A DNA stretch of 24,174 bases, taken from the NCBI GenBank assembly GCA_910577085.1, contig CAJTLE010000031.1:1-24174 (forward strand). Reading direction: 5' to 3'. The notes beneath the pieces are model-generated. The model was not told where the DNA came from and made no database searches. It saw only the letters and a list, made by a program, of their open reading frames with translations. Positions 1-7,675 of this stretch are shown here, in pieces. Each line of letters starts with the position of its first letter. The stretch's first letter is position 1. The DNA is from an uncultured Allobaculum sp. GTDB taxonomy: Bacteria > Bacillota_I > Bacilli_A > Erysipelotrichales > Erysipelotrichaceae. The position numbers and the translations under genes were made by a program.

Positions 1-354
1 TTTACGCCTCCTAGTTATGATTACAATAACATAACCGATATGAGATTGGTATATAATCTTTAACGATCGAAACTAATAAGCTTAGTTCTCCCTAACCCAC
101 TCTCAAGTGTCAAAACCTCATTTGCCTAAATGTCATTGAGATGTACCACTATTATGGTTTCCTGTTTTTTTAATGGCTGTATTTGAGGCTCAATTCAGTT
201 TTACGACCATTGATCCATTTGCAACATGCAAAACTATTCAGGCAAAACGGAAACCTGGACCAAAACCTTTTAAGAATCTGTAGACTGATTACTGAGCGAG
301 CAAAAGAAGCAGGAATCAGAAGATAGAATATTTCTGCTAAAAAGGGAGGACAAT
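1..354. other. Left-edge intergenic region with possible divergent gene start
   Basis: No convincing gene lies here. On the minus strand positions 12 to 7 read AGGAGG, a full Shine-Dalgarno sequence, six bases before the window edge, so a minus-strand gene may start just outside. A small inverted repeat (AACTAA at 71-76 and TTAGTT at 82-87) could be an operator between the divergent genes. A TAGAAT at 324-329 lies close upstream of the gene at 355 but has no good -35 box. The region is AT-rich and otherwise featureless. Confidence 0.4.
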
Positions 355-876
355 ATGATTGTTTTAATTACAGGGGCATCTCATACTGGCAAGACGCTGC
401 TGGCTCAAAGACTGCTGGAAACATATAAATATCCATATTTATCAATCGATCACTTAAAAATGGGACTGATTCGAAGCAAACAGACCAGTCTGACTTCTGA
501 AGAAGATGACCGACTCACTGAATATCTCTGGCCAATTGTCCGGGAAATGATCAAGACGGCTATCGAAAATAATCAGAATCTGATTGTGGAAGGCTGTTAT
601 ATCCCTTCTGACTGGGCAGACGATTTTTCTCAAAAGTACAGGAAACAGATCCGTTGTTACTGTCTGCTTATGAGTGAAAAGTATATCAGAAATCATTTTT
701 GTGATATCAGAAAATATGCCAATTCGATTGAACATCGTCTGGATGATGAAGGCTGTACGATGGAAAGTCTGCTGGAAGACAATGGCCGCTTTCTAAAACT
801 GGCCAACAATCCCGCAGTTAAAACGATATGGATTGACGAAGAGTACCCAACAGAGATAAACAGTCTGGCCCTTTGA
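355..876 (+). CDS. Small P-loop kinase-like / AAA-family ATP-binding protein
   Basis: This 173-residue protein opens with a Walker A motif, GASHTGKT at residues 7-14, directly after a short hydrophobic strand, the layout of adenylate-kinase-like and shikimate-kinase-like P-loop enzymes. A hydrophobic strand ending in an acidic residue (LIVEGCYIP, about residues 76-84) could serve as Walker B. The length suits a single-domain nucleotide or small-molecule kinase. The substrate cannot be read from the sequence. The start is supported by GGGAGG six bases before the ATG. It lies alone upstream of the HAD phosphatase gene, separated by 267 bases with no obvious terminator, so read-through is possible. 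Related proteins are usually annotated as adenylate kinase-like or hypothetical; I am sure of the P-loop but not of the reaction. Confidence 0.75.
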   Translation: MIVLITGASHTGKTLLAQRLLETYKYPYLSIDHLKMGLIRSKQTSLTSEEDDRLTEYLWPIVREMIKTAIENNQNLIVEGCYIPSDWADDFSQKYRKQIRCYCLLMSEKYIRNHFCDIRKYANSIEHRLDDEGCTMESLLEDNGRFLKLANNPAVKTIWIDEEYPTEINSLAL

Positions 877-1089
877 TCATTCTGACTGAATCATTAACCT
901 GAGACGTTTTTAGAACAAATGCGAAAACAGATAAAAATAAAAGAGAGAGTTCCAGGAAAAATGGCTTATCATTCAATCGGCAGACCAGAAGAGCACGGAA
1001 GAAAACAGAAAAGAAAAATAAATTAGGACAGCAGGAAATAAGGTGTTTTGAAGGATCAGTAAACAAAATCATAACGGCAAAAATGGAGA

Positions 1090-1118
1090 TTTTCAGCCAT
1101 GTTTTCGCTTCGTATAAT
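1090..1118 (+). promoter_or_regulatory. Predicted sigma-A promoter of the HAD gene
   Basis: TTTTCA at 1090-1095 and a consensus TATAAT at 1113-1118 are separated by 17 bases. The predicted start near 1125 would give a leader of about 20 bases that still contains the GAGGAGAG ribosome binding site at 1127-1134. The -35 box is weak. Confidence 0.55.
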
Positions 1119-1143
1119 GAAGAAAAGAGGAGAGAAAACAAAG

Positions 1144-1800
1144 ATGAAACGTGCTGTGATTTTTGATATGGATGGCCTGATGATTGATTCCGAACGGGTG
1201 ACATTTGAAGGCTACCAGGAACTCTGCGCCAAAGAGGGAAAAATCCTCGATGAGCCAACCTATCTGCTCTGTCTTGGCAAGCCGGTAGCAGGAATTCATC
1301 AGGTGTTCTATGACGCCTTTGGGGATGATTTTCCGATCCCTGACATCATGAAAGCAAACCATGCCCGGATGGCGCATATCTTTGCAACTGAAGGCGTGCC
1401 GGTCAAAGAAGGGCTGATCGAACTGCTCCATTACCTCAAAGACAATGGCTATCGGACCATTGTTGCGACCAGTTCAAATCGGGACCGGGTGGATACGATT
1501 TTTGAAGAGGCTGGAATTACGGATCTGATCGATGATTCGGTGTGCGGCAACGAAGTCGAAAAAGGCAAGCCCAATCCAGATATCTTCTTAAAAGCGCTGG
1601 AAAAAGCCGGTGTAAACAAAGAAGAAGCCTTCATCCTGGAAGACAGTGAAAGCGGCATTGAAGCAGGCAGACGGGCTGGAATTGATGTGATCTGCATCCC
1701 CGATATGAAACAGCCGGAAGAACAATATGCCGCCAAATGTCGTTCACTGGAAAAGAGCCTGCTTTCGGTTTTGGATCAGCTGAAAAGTGGTGAGCTTTAA
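1144..1800 (+). CDS. HAD-superfamily hydrolase, beta-phosphoglucomutase-like (subfamily IA)
   Basis: The product is 218 residues, a usual length for this family. All four HAD motifs are visible: motif I FDMDG with the nucleophile and acid Asp at residues 8 and 10, motif II as ATSS around 108-111, the motif III lysine in EKGKPNPD at about 142, and motif IV EDSESGIEAG with Glu166 and Asp167. An alpha-helical cap lies between motifs I and II. Such enzymes hydrolyse or isomerise sugar phosphates or other small phosphomonoesters; the substrate cannot be assigned. I place the start at the ATG preceded by GAGGAGAG with a nine-base gap rather than at the upstream in-frame ATG at 1099, which lacks a ribosome binding site and would lie upstream of the predicted transcription start. 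The gene ends at a strong terminator. Confidence 0.88.
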   Translation: MKRAVIFDMDGLMIDSERVTFEGYQELCAKEGKILDEPTYLLCLGKPVAGIHQVFYDAFGDDFPIPDIMKANHARMAHIFATEGVPVKEGLIELLHYLKDNGYRTIVATSSNRDRVDTIFEEAGITDLIDDSVCGNEVEKGKPNPDIFLKALEKAGVNKEEAFILEDSESGIEAGRRAGIDVICIPDMKQPEEQYAAKCRSLEKSLLSVLDQLKSGEL

Positions 1801-1911
1801 GGGAAAGGTGCGTCTGGAAAAGCAGGCTGCTGCGATCCGCAAATTGATAATTTCGAAGGTTTATCCTTCGTCGTTACTCCACATCCATCTTTACTTCATA
1901 TTGTTTGATCT

Positions 1912-1946
1912 GTCTGCATCGTCTGATTCGGTGCAGACTTTTTCTT
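1912..1946 (+). terminator. Intrinsic terminator after the HAD gene
   Basis: A 10-bp stem pairs 1912-1921 with 1929-1938 (GTCTGCATCG against CGGTGCAGAC, one G-T pair) around a 7-base loop. It is followed by TTTTTCTTT. It points along the plus strand and faces the PBP operon terminator. Confidence 0.85.
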
Positions 1947-1989
1947 TGGGCGTTGTTTCTTTGGACAAATTGCCAGACCACAATCAGGC

Positions 1990-2034
1990 CAAAAGAAAAA
2001 GGATGATCCGCGAAAATCGCTAAGATCATCCTTT
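1990..2034 (-). terminator. Intrinsic terminator of the recU-pbp operon
   Basis: A perfect 11-bp stem pairs 1998-2008 with 2024-2034 (AAAGGATGATC and its complement), with a 15-base loop. On the minus strand it runs into TTTCTTTT. It begins 40 bases after the PBP stop codon. Confidence 0.85.
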
Positions 2035-2073
2035 GACTGGTTTTTATCAATTGAGCTTGAAAATCCTTTGAGA

Positions 2074-4830
2074 TCAGGCTGTAAAGGCCTGATTCTGATA
2101 GAAAGCACGCCGTCTTTGTTCGGCAGGTGAGCTGGTTGGATAGAAGTCAACACTCACATTCGAACGGGTGTGGAAGATGGAGTTTTGAGAGTAGGAAGTA
2201 AGGGATCTGGCTGTGGCCACGACCGCCTTTTCAATTTCAGAGCTTTCTTCTGCACTTTCAGCAGCATCTTCACCTTCAACGGGAACATCTGGCAGTGCTG
2301 GTTCAGAGGCATCGCCGCCCTGTCCTGGGTTGTTGATGATTGGCTGATCAGGATCTTCAGCTGGCTGGTTCGGGTCAACCACCGGCTGATTTGGATCGAC
2401 AACAGGCGGTTCTGGTTCTGGCAAAGGTGGCTGCTGCTGGTTGCCATTATTACCGTTGCCATTGTTATTTCCGGGCTGGTTTGGCTGTTCACTTTCTGAA
2501 GGTTTTTCAGAAGGCTTTTCGGAAGAGTCAACTGCTGGCAGACAGGCAGAACCATTGAGCTCATAGCCATCCGGACAATGGCAGGCGCCATTGTCAAAGC
2601 TTCCGCCCGAGCCCTCACAGGCAGTCCGTTCGGCATCTTTTTCTTCGGAATCCGTGTAGTCCTGGTTCACAACCGGAGTACTGTTGGTATCCCCGCGGGA
2701 AGCAAATCCACTCTTGATCAGACCGCCGTTATAATCGCTGATTCCATCTGGACGGTCAATTGGGTGGTAGTCACCGCCAGTTGCCAGGTAGTCCAGCATA
2801 TAGCGGTTGATGTGGAAGGCCGTTGCGGCTTCAAGTTCGGTCCAGGTCATGTAGTAGCCTTGCATAAAGTAGACTGGCAAGTACCCGGACCATGTCGCAA
2901 TCGAATAGGTGCTGGTGTATCCAAGCGACCATTCGTCCTTCATAACACCAGACGGAATTCCGTACTGGGCACCTTCACTGCCCCAGTCGGAGGTACCGGA
3001 TTTACCATAAGCGGTATAGTTCGGGCTGGCGAGGACTTCGTTGTAGTTCTGGTAGCCCCCATAGACGACATCCTTAAGCAGGGTGGACATCATGTAGGCA
3101 GCCTGCGTTGAGATCAGTTCATATGTGGTAGAGTTGCCGTTGATTTCCGCATTGTCGGAACGACGGATAATGCGGCGGATGCGGTGGGCATTGACGCGGG
3201 TTCCCTGGTTGGCAAACATCGAGTAGGCGCTGGCCATCTGAACTGGGGAAGCGTACATGTCGGCACCACCAATGGCGTACTGAGGAGCAAAACGTTCTGC
3301 AACTTCGTCATCAAATCCAAGATCTTTACAGAACTGGATCCAGTAGGCGGTTCCGGTTGTGTCCACCAGGTCGATCATCGCCTGGGCAGCCGGGGTGTTT
3401 TTGGAAACACCAAGGGCTTTGGCCAGCGACATCGGACCATCATATTTACCATCCGCATTTCGCAGGTTGCTTCCGGCATGCCAATAGTCTTTTGGCTGGT
3501 CGACCACGGTGTGCGTAGTAGCCCAGCCCAGAATATCAAAGGTAGAGCAATACGCGAGCAGTGGTTTCATGGAAGATCCAGGCTGCTTGGTATTGATCGA
3601 GTTGTCCTGTTTGATTGAGGAATCGGAATGGTAATGACGACCAGGACCAACGGCGATGATTTCACCGGTGGCGTTATCCACAATTGCGGTTCCGACGTCC
3701 ATCATTTCGTTCGGGAACGGAATGATTTCACCATTCATGATTTTATCGAGCTCAGCCTGAGCCCCCGTGTTCAGGGCTGTGTAAATATCCATTGGGATAA
3801 TGGCTGGGTCCTGACCGGACAACTGCTGAGCTTCAGAAATAACCTGGTCAATATAGGCCTGGTTTGGATCGACGGTGATTGTTTCTCTCCAGTCGAGCGC
3901 AAAGGCCAGGTCAGCATTGCGTTCCAGATCATATTCTTCCTGGGTAATGTAGCCGTGTTTGAGCATCAGCTCGAGCGTCGCGTTGCGGCGTTCCTGACCA
4001 GCGGCAAGGTGGTCAACCTGGCCAGCCGATTCATCTGTGCTGGCGTGGATGTTGTTAAGAGGGTTGTTGGTGTATGGGGCGTTGATGGAACCGGCCAGGA
4101 AGGCGGCTTCACCAAGGTTCAGCTGAGAAACGTCCTTATTGAAGTAGTACTTAGCAGCTTTCTGAACCCCGCGGGTATTTCCACCGGAACCAAACCAGAT
4201 CCGGTTGAGGTAGTATTCAATAATATCTTCTTTGTCGATGGTCTGTTCCGCGATCAAAGAAAGATAGATTTCCTGAATCTTGAGCTTGATCTGCTCCAGT
4301 TTGGAAATGGAGCCTTTTTCAGCAATCATCTTGCTTTCCTGGTTTTTGGTGAAGGCGTTATCGATCATCTGCATAGTCAGTGTCGAACCACCCTGGGAGA
4401 ACCCACCGGATTTCAGGTTGGCAAGACCGGCTGCCATGAATCGAGGTAAGTCGAAACCGTTATGAGTAAAGTAACGGGAGTCTTCGACTGCCAGGAAGGC
4501 ATCAATCAGGTTCTGTGGAACCTGCTCATAGGAAATATCGTCACGGATTTCCGCACCGAATTCATAGACCATGTTGCCTTGATTGTCGAAAATCCGGGAG
4601 TTAGACATCGTAGACAATCCGTCTTTGGAAAAACGCATTCCATCCGGATCGTTGACGATATTGACCAGCACAAAGAAGACAGAAACACATCCGACTAAAA
4701 ACAGAGTCAGAACGGCAACCGCCATCTTGTTCCAGATGTCGAGCTTCCGTCTTGGCTTTCGGCCTGAATTCCGGGAACGGCCAGACGGATTGGAAGCAGA
4801 CTTGTCGTCTGCGTTTTTATTCGTTTTCAT
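2074..4830 (-). CDS. Class A penicillin-binding protein (PBP1A-like), bifunctional glycosyltransferase/transpeptidase
   Basis: This 918-residue protein polymerises and cross-links peptidoglycan on the outer face of the membrane. A basic cytoplasmic head is followed by one membrane anchor (about 36-58). The GT51 domain shows VEDSRYFTHNG (catalytic Glu116) and GGSTLTMQ (148-154). The transpeptidase domain shows the SxxK motif SSMK (Ser419), SKN (476-478) and KSGT (610-613), so both activities look intact. After about residue 735 comes a tail with four cysteines (738, 750, 752, 763), then a Pro/Asn/Gln-rich stretch with repeated DPNQP units. I start at the second ATG: AAGGAG precedes it by about seven bases, whereas it abuts an ATG six bases upstream. 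The gene overlaps the 3' end of recU by 14 bases, matching the recU-ponA pairing of Bacillus. Confidence 0.95.
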   Translation of the reverse strand: MKTNKNADDKSASNPSGRSRNSGRKPRRKLDIWNKMAVAVLTLFLVGCVSVFFVLVNIVNDPDGMRFSKDGLSTMSNSRIFDNQGNMVYEFGAEIRDDISYEQVPQNLIDAFLAVEDSRYFTHNGFDLPRFMAAGLANLKSGGFSQGGSTLTMQMIDNAFTKNQESKMIAEKGSISKLEQIKLKIQEIYLSLIAEQTIDKEDIIEYYLNRIWFGSGGNTRGVQKAAKYYFNKDVSQLNLGEAAFLAGSINAPYTNNPLNNIHASTDESAGQVDHLAAGQERRNATLELMLKHGYITQEEYDLERNADLAFALDWRETITVDPNQAYIDQVISEAQQLSGQDPAIIPMDIYTALNTGAQAELDKIMNGEIIPFPNEMMDVGTAIVDNATGEIIAVGPGRHYHSDSSIKQDNSINTKQPGSSMKPLLAYCSTFDILGWATTHTVVDQPKDYWHAGSNLRNADGKYDGPMSLAKALGVSKNTPAAQAMIDLVDTTGTAYWIQFCKDLGFDDEVAERFAPQYAIGGADMYASPVQMASAYSMFANQGTRVNAHRIRRIIRRSDNAEINGNSTTYELISTQAAYMMSTLLKDVVYGGYQNYNEVLASPNYTAYGKSGTSDWGSEGAQYGIPSGVMKDEWSLGYTSTYSIATWSGYLPVYFMQGYYMTWTELEAATAFHINRYMLDYLATGGDYHPIDRPDGISDYNGGLIKSGFASRGDTNSTPVVNQDYTDSEEKDAERTACEGSGGSFDNGACHCPDGYELNGSACLPAVDSSEKPSEKPSESEQPNQPGNNNGNGNNGNQQQPPLPEPEPPVVDPNQPVVDPNQPAEDPDQPIINNPGQGGDASEPALPDVPVEGEDAAESAEESSEIEKAVVATARSLTSYSQNSIFHTRSNVSVDFYPTSSPAEQRRRAFYQNQAFTA

Positions 4831-5422
4831 GAACATCTCCTTTCAGATATCGTCTGTCGACTGCTTTGAGATAGTGGATTCGAGGGTACAGACCAACCTC
4901 GAGCAAGTCCCCATGTTCTTCGAACCATTCGTAGGGGATAGACTGACGCTGGATGTCGTGATGAACCTGGATCATTTCCATGGCATCAACCAGAAATGTC
5001 TTACGCAGTCTTGTGAACCGTACAATAAAAAAACCAATCCCTCCCTGCTCATGAACCATCTGCAGATGCTCGATCTGGTGAGGCTGGATCAGATATTTCG
5101 GGAAACTGGTCCGGTTCTGGGTCTGTTTGGCTTCGAAGTCGATATATTTTCCCTTATACAGACCATTGTAGTCTGTTGTCGACGGGGTTCGATAATAGGC
5201 TTCAGTGATTTTTGCACGTCCACGTCTTGGGTAATCTACGCTGACAACCTGAATCGGTGTCGGCTTTTTGTAGATCAGTGCAGTCTTTTTTTCTTTGTAG
5301 TACAAGTTGGAAGCATTCAGATCATCTTCCAGGCTCGAACCGCGGTCGGCGTGGTTATCCGACATCCGGGTTACTACCCGCGATCGGTTGAGCTTGTTCG
5401 GGTATTGAACATTGTTAGTCAC
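4817..5422 (-). CDS. recU: Holliday junction resolvase RecU
   Basis: RecU cleaves Holliday junctions during recombination and chromosome segregation in Firmicutes. The protein carries the family hallmarks: YPN near the N-terminus, RGSSLEDDLNASN, KKPTPIQVVSVDYP, then PSTTDYNGLYKGKYIDFEAKQT with the nuclease Asp, Glu and Lys residues, and SFPKYLIQPHQIEHL. I place the start at GTG 5422, giving 201 residues and beginning shortly before the conserved YPN. A near-consensus promoter puts transcription at exactly this base, implying a leaderless message. An in-frame TTG at 5476 would give 219 residues, but it has no ribosome binding site and lies upstream of that promoter. The stop codon lies inside the downstream PBP gene, so the two are co-transcribed and probably translationally coupled. 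Confidence 0.92.
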   Translation of the reverse strand: MTNNVQYPNKLNRSRVVTRMSDNHADRGSSLEDDLNASNLYYKEKKTALIYKKPTPIQVVSVDYPRRGRAKITEAYYRTPSTTDYNGLYKGKYIDFEAKQTQNRTSFPKYLIQPHQIEHLQMVHEQGGIGFFIVRFTRLRKTFLVDAMEMIQVHHDIQRQSIPYEWFEEHGDLLEVGLYPRIHYLKAVDRRYLKGDVHENE

Positions 5423-5428
5423 AGGCAG

Positions 5429-5457
5429 ATTATATAGAAAATAACGGGCTCTTTCAA
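5429..5457 (-). promoter_or_regulatory. Sigma-A promoter of recU-pbp
   Basis: On the minus strand TTGAAA (5457-5452) and TATAAT (5434-5429) are separated by exactly 17 bases. The predicted +1, seven bases past the -10 box, falls on G5422, the first base of the recU GTG codon. Confidence 0.8.
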
Positions 5458-5700
5458 TGAAAGCAGTGTGTGGCAATGGCTTTCAATCGTGGGAAATTGT
5501 CGGCAATAAAACTTTATCTAAAGTTATTTTAATCAGGATGCCTGACGAGTCTTTAATTTGGCGAAGAATAATGTAAGATATCTGCCGGAAATGGTCGGGA
5601 GCACCTGAAAGTACCCGATCTGTGCAAGGGGATACATTCTCCGGGATTGAATGCAATTGTGATAAAATTAAAAAATATCACAAAAATAGCGGTCCAGGGC

Positions 5701-5728
5701 TTGTCTTGCCTTTGCAAAATGCTATAAT
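5701..5728 (+). promoter_or_regulatory. Sigma-A promoter of gpsB
   Basis: TTGTCT (5701-5706) and TATAAT (5723-5728) are separated by 16 bases. The predicted start near 5735 leaves a leader of about 15 bases with GGAGG before the ATG. The gap between the divergent recU and gpsB starts (5423-5750) also holds a 16-bp palindrome, AACTTTATCTAAAGTT at 5510-5525, that could bind a regulator. Nothing else is evident there. Confidence 0.65.
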
Positions 5729-5750
5729 CATCAAGCATGGAGGAAATTTT

Positions 5751-6203
5751 ATGCCAGTTATTTTGTCAGCACAGGACATTTATGATAAAGAGTTTTCGGT
5801 TGATTCGCGCGGATATTCTGCCGGTGAGGTAGATGCCTACCTGGATCAGATCATTGAAGATTACCAGGAATACGAAGAACAGACCCAGAAACTTTCCAGT
5901 GCTCTGGTCAGCTGTGATCAGAAGATCAAGGAACTCAGTGAAGAAAATGCTGGGCTCAAAGCCAGCCAGAAACAACTGCAGGAGCAGCTCGAGTCGGCGC
6001 TCAAAGAGCTTGAAGAAGCGAAGGCCGCACTGGCAAAAACGAGCCTCAATGAAACTTCGGCACCTGAAGAAGAAACCATCGAAACAGAGGCTGCCGAAAG
6101 TACAACCGTTGTGACTCCACAGTTCAAGGCTGAACCTGATAGCCAGGAACTGACTCTTGAAGAAAGAGTCGCAAAACTTGAAAAAGCGGTATTTGGCCGC
6201 TAG
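5751..6203 (+). CDS. gpsB: Cell-division coordinator GpsB (DivIVA-like)
   Basis: The 150-residue protein begins with MPVILSAQDIYDKEF and continues SRGYSAGEVDAYLDQIIEDY, the membrane-associated coiled-coil head shared by GpsB and DivIVA. In other Firmicutes GpsB links class A PBPs to the divisome and to elongation. A long coiled coil rich in Glu, Lys and Leu covers about residues 35-97. It is followed by an acidic Thr/Glu linker and a short conserved C-terminal helix (LEERVAKLEKAVFG) typical of the GpsB oligomerisation domain. The start is fixed by GGAGG seven bases upstream; an upstream in-frame start has no ribosome binding site and precedes the promoter. Its neighbours, a class A PBP and rnpB, match the Bacillus arrangement. 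The TAG stop is also part of the -10 box for rnpB. Confidence 0.92.
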   Translation: MPVILSAQDIYDKEFSVDSRGYSAGEVDAYLDQIIEDYQEYEEQTQKLSSALVSCDQKIKELSEENAGLKASQKQLQEQLESALKELEEAKAALAKTSLNETSAPEEETIETEAAESTTVVTPQFKAEPDSQELTLEERVAKLEKAVFGR

Positions 6204-6206
6204 AAT
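6178..6206 (+). promoter_or_regulatory. rnpB promoter embedded in the 3' end of gpsB
   Basis: TTGAAA (6178-6183) and TAGAAT (6201-6206) are separated by exactly 17 bases. The TAG of the -10 box is the gpsB stop codon. The expected start at about 6213-6215 coincides with the 5' end of the RNase P RNA. Confidence 0.75.
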
Positions 6207-6214
6207 TTTGTTTC

Positions 6215-6582
6215 GATCTATACAGATGGATGCAGCTGCTGGCGTTACCAGACGTTAGAGGAAAGTCCATGCTCGCACAGTCTGCGATGACTGTAGTGTT
6301 TGTGCCAGTCCAATCAATAAGGCTGGGATGCCCGCAAGGGTAGACGGCTGTGTCGAAGCCTAAAGGATTTATCCCATGGCTTAGACCTTTAAAAGTGCCA
6401 CAGAGACGTAGCTTTTCTGGAAACGGAAAAGGTGGAACGGGTAAACCCCGCAAGCGAGAAACCCAAATTTGGTAGGGGAACCGTCGGATGCGAACTGAAG
6501 CGGAAGATGGATGCGAAAGCATAGATAAATTGCTGCACTTACGCAAGTAAGAACAGAACATGGCTTATGAAATCTGTATAGT
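6215..6582 (+). ncRNA. rnpB: RNase P RNA, bacterial type B
   Basis: This is the catalytic RNA that trims the 5' leader from pre-tRNAs. The universally conserved segment AGAGGAAAGTCCATGCTCGC is at about 6257-6276. AAAGTGCCACAGAGACG follows near 6391, and GTGGAACGGGTAAACCCCGC with AAACCCAAATTTGGTAGGGG spans about 6431-6479. Helix P1 is closed by CTATACAGAT (6218-6227) and ATCTGTATAG (6572-6581). The order of elements resembles the Bacillus subtilis RNA, hence type B. Apparent reading frames across this region are overprints of the RNA. Confidence 0.96.
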
Positions 6583-6583
6583 C

Positions 6584-6613
6584 CAGTCACTCGAAAGGGT
6601 GACTGTTTTTTTT
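6584..6613 (+). terminator. Intrinsic terminator of rnpB
   Basis: A 9-bp stem (6584-6592 with 6597-6605, one T-G pair) is capped by a GAAA tetraloop and followed by eight T residues. Confidence 0.93.
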
Positions 6614-6729
6614 ACGCTTTTTTCATTGCATCCATTTTGGAACGTAACTTTAACCCTGCTGTCTGAGCAAAACTGGTCAGAATTTTCGCTTGGCCCTTGA
6701 AGTAAAGTTGACCAGGATTGAAAACCCAG

Positions 6730-6762
6730 TCTGAAAAAGAAAAAAGGCCTGATTACAGGCCT
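6730..6762 (-). terminator. Intrinsic terminator after the TIGR04076-like gene
   Basis: A perfect 7-bp stem, AGGCCTG with CAGGCCT, and a 4-base loop (6745-6762) is followed on the minus strand by TTTTTCTTTTT. The stretch 6614-6871 between this gene and rnpB holds no gene I can support. Confidence 0.85.
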
Positions 6763-6871
6763 GAATGTGAGAATTCTGAAAAGCGAAAGAGGGCGGCAGG
6801 ATGAATGGCCCGCCTGATTGAGCGGCCTGCAGGTTTTCTGTCGAATGCTTTTGGGCATCTGCAGCTTTCGA

Positions 6872-7207
6872 TTATCTGGAAAGATCAGAATGCTCTGCCT
6901 GATCGGGTTCAATTCGTTCAAGATAGAAACTCATCGGCCGAAATCCATCGGAACAGCTGACCATTGCTGTACCGGGCTTTTTCATCCAGTCATCATAAAG
7001 GCCATCTGCCCCACTTGCCAGAGCAAAAATATAAGGATAGAGACTCTGCCAGGCACTCGGGCAAAACCCCTGCGGCATGGTGCAGTCATGACTGATCCAT
7101 TCCTGACCGATCTTTAAAGAACAAGGTTCAAGTAACGGATTTTCGTACATGGCTTCCAGATCCGGATAGTGAGCCTGGGCCATGGATTTAATTCGAATGG
7201 AGTGCAT
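6872..7207 (-). CDS. TIGR04076 family protein (function unknown)
   Basis: This 111-residue soluble protein matches the pattern of the TIGR04076 family as I remember it. An opening beta strand runs into YPDLEAMY, followed by LKIGQEW, a PQGFCPSAWQSLYPYIFALASG segment, and a C-terminal CSDGFRPMSFYLERI. Cysteines at C29, C42, C49 and C84 may matter for fold or metal binding, but no role is established. The start ATG lies inside the 3' end of the upstream membrane-protein gene (20-base overlap) and has only a weak, distant AGAGG, which suggests translational coupling. The pair could form a small membrane-associated complex; that is inference from overlap only. A terminator follows. Confidence 0.75.
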   Translation of the reverse strand: MHSIRIKSMAQAHYPDLEAMYENPLLEPCSLKIGQEWISHDCTMPQGFCPSAWQSLYPYIFALASGADGLYDDWMKKPGTAMVSCSDGFRPMSFYLERIEPDQAEHSDLSR

Positions 7208-7448
7208 GGGACTTTTTGGCCTCTTTCTTCTTATGATGGCGGTACATCAGATACAGGGCGATCAGGGCAAAAATCGCAGCAGGAATCAGAAATTCAATCG
7301 CCCGGACCACGACAAAAGCCCAATATGGGGCCGAGTTGGTGACGACATGGCTGGCATAATGATGAAGGTAGTCCATCAGACAGGTGAATCCAAACAGGAT
7401 CGCCATGATTCCGGAAGCCAGCCACCAGAGTTTAATCGTTCTGGTCAT
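7188..7448 (-). CDS. Small two-helix membrane protein, unknown function
   Basis: An 86-residue protein with two predicted membrane helices (about residues 5-25 and 41-67) and a basic, His/Lys-rich C-terminal tail that probably stays in the cytoplasm by the positive-inside rule. I do not recognise a family. The start is fixed by AAGGAGG four bases before the ATG. A further upstream in-frame start overlaps that ribosome binding site region and is rejected. Its last 20 bases overlap the start of the TIGR04076-like gene, so the two are an operon. An extended -10 (TGCTACAAT, -10 at 7502-7497) is a possible promoter without a clear -35. Confidence 0.65.
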   Translation of the reverse strand: MTRTIKLWWLASGIMAILFGFTCLMDYLHHYASHVVTNSAPYWAFVVVRAIEFLIPAAIFALIALYLMYRHHKKKEAKKSHALHSN

Positions 7449-7571
7449 ATTTCCTCCTTGAATAAGACGATACATTGAAATTGCATTGATGACTTCATTG
7501 TAGCATCGCAGGCAGGCTGAACTGCATCAAGAACAAAACGGATAACAAACGAAATGGACCTGGAAGAAATG

Positions 7572-7600
7572 GATAAAGAAAAGGAAGGCCGAAGCCTTCC
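7572..7600 (-). terminator. Intrinsic terminator of thiT
   Basis: A perfect 7-bp stem, GGAAGGC with GCCTTCC (7583-7600), and a 4-base loop is followed on the minus strand by TTTTCTTT. It lies 75 bases past the thiT stop. Confidence 0.85.
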
Positions 7601-7675
7601 GTGCACGACAATTGAATGAGTTTTCCTAATCCTTTTCTTTTTTCTTCTCTTTGTCTTTGATGAATTCGTTTCCGA

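Noticed and set aside
1854..1870. Small hairpin CGAAGG with CCTTCG after the HAD gene
   Set aside because: No T tract follows; the stronger terminator at 1912-1946 accounts for termination.
3628..4449. Long plus-strand frame inside the PBP gene
   Set aside because: It is antisense to the conserved glycosyltransferase/transpeptidase domains; long overprinted frames are expected there.
6124..6921. Minus-strand frames opposite rnpB and its terminator
   Set aside because: The conserved RNase P RNA and the two terminators fully explain this sequence.
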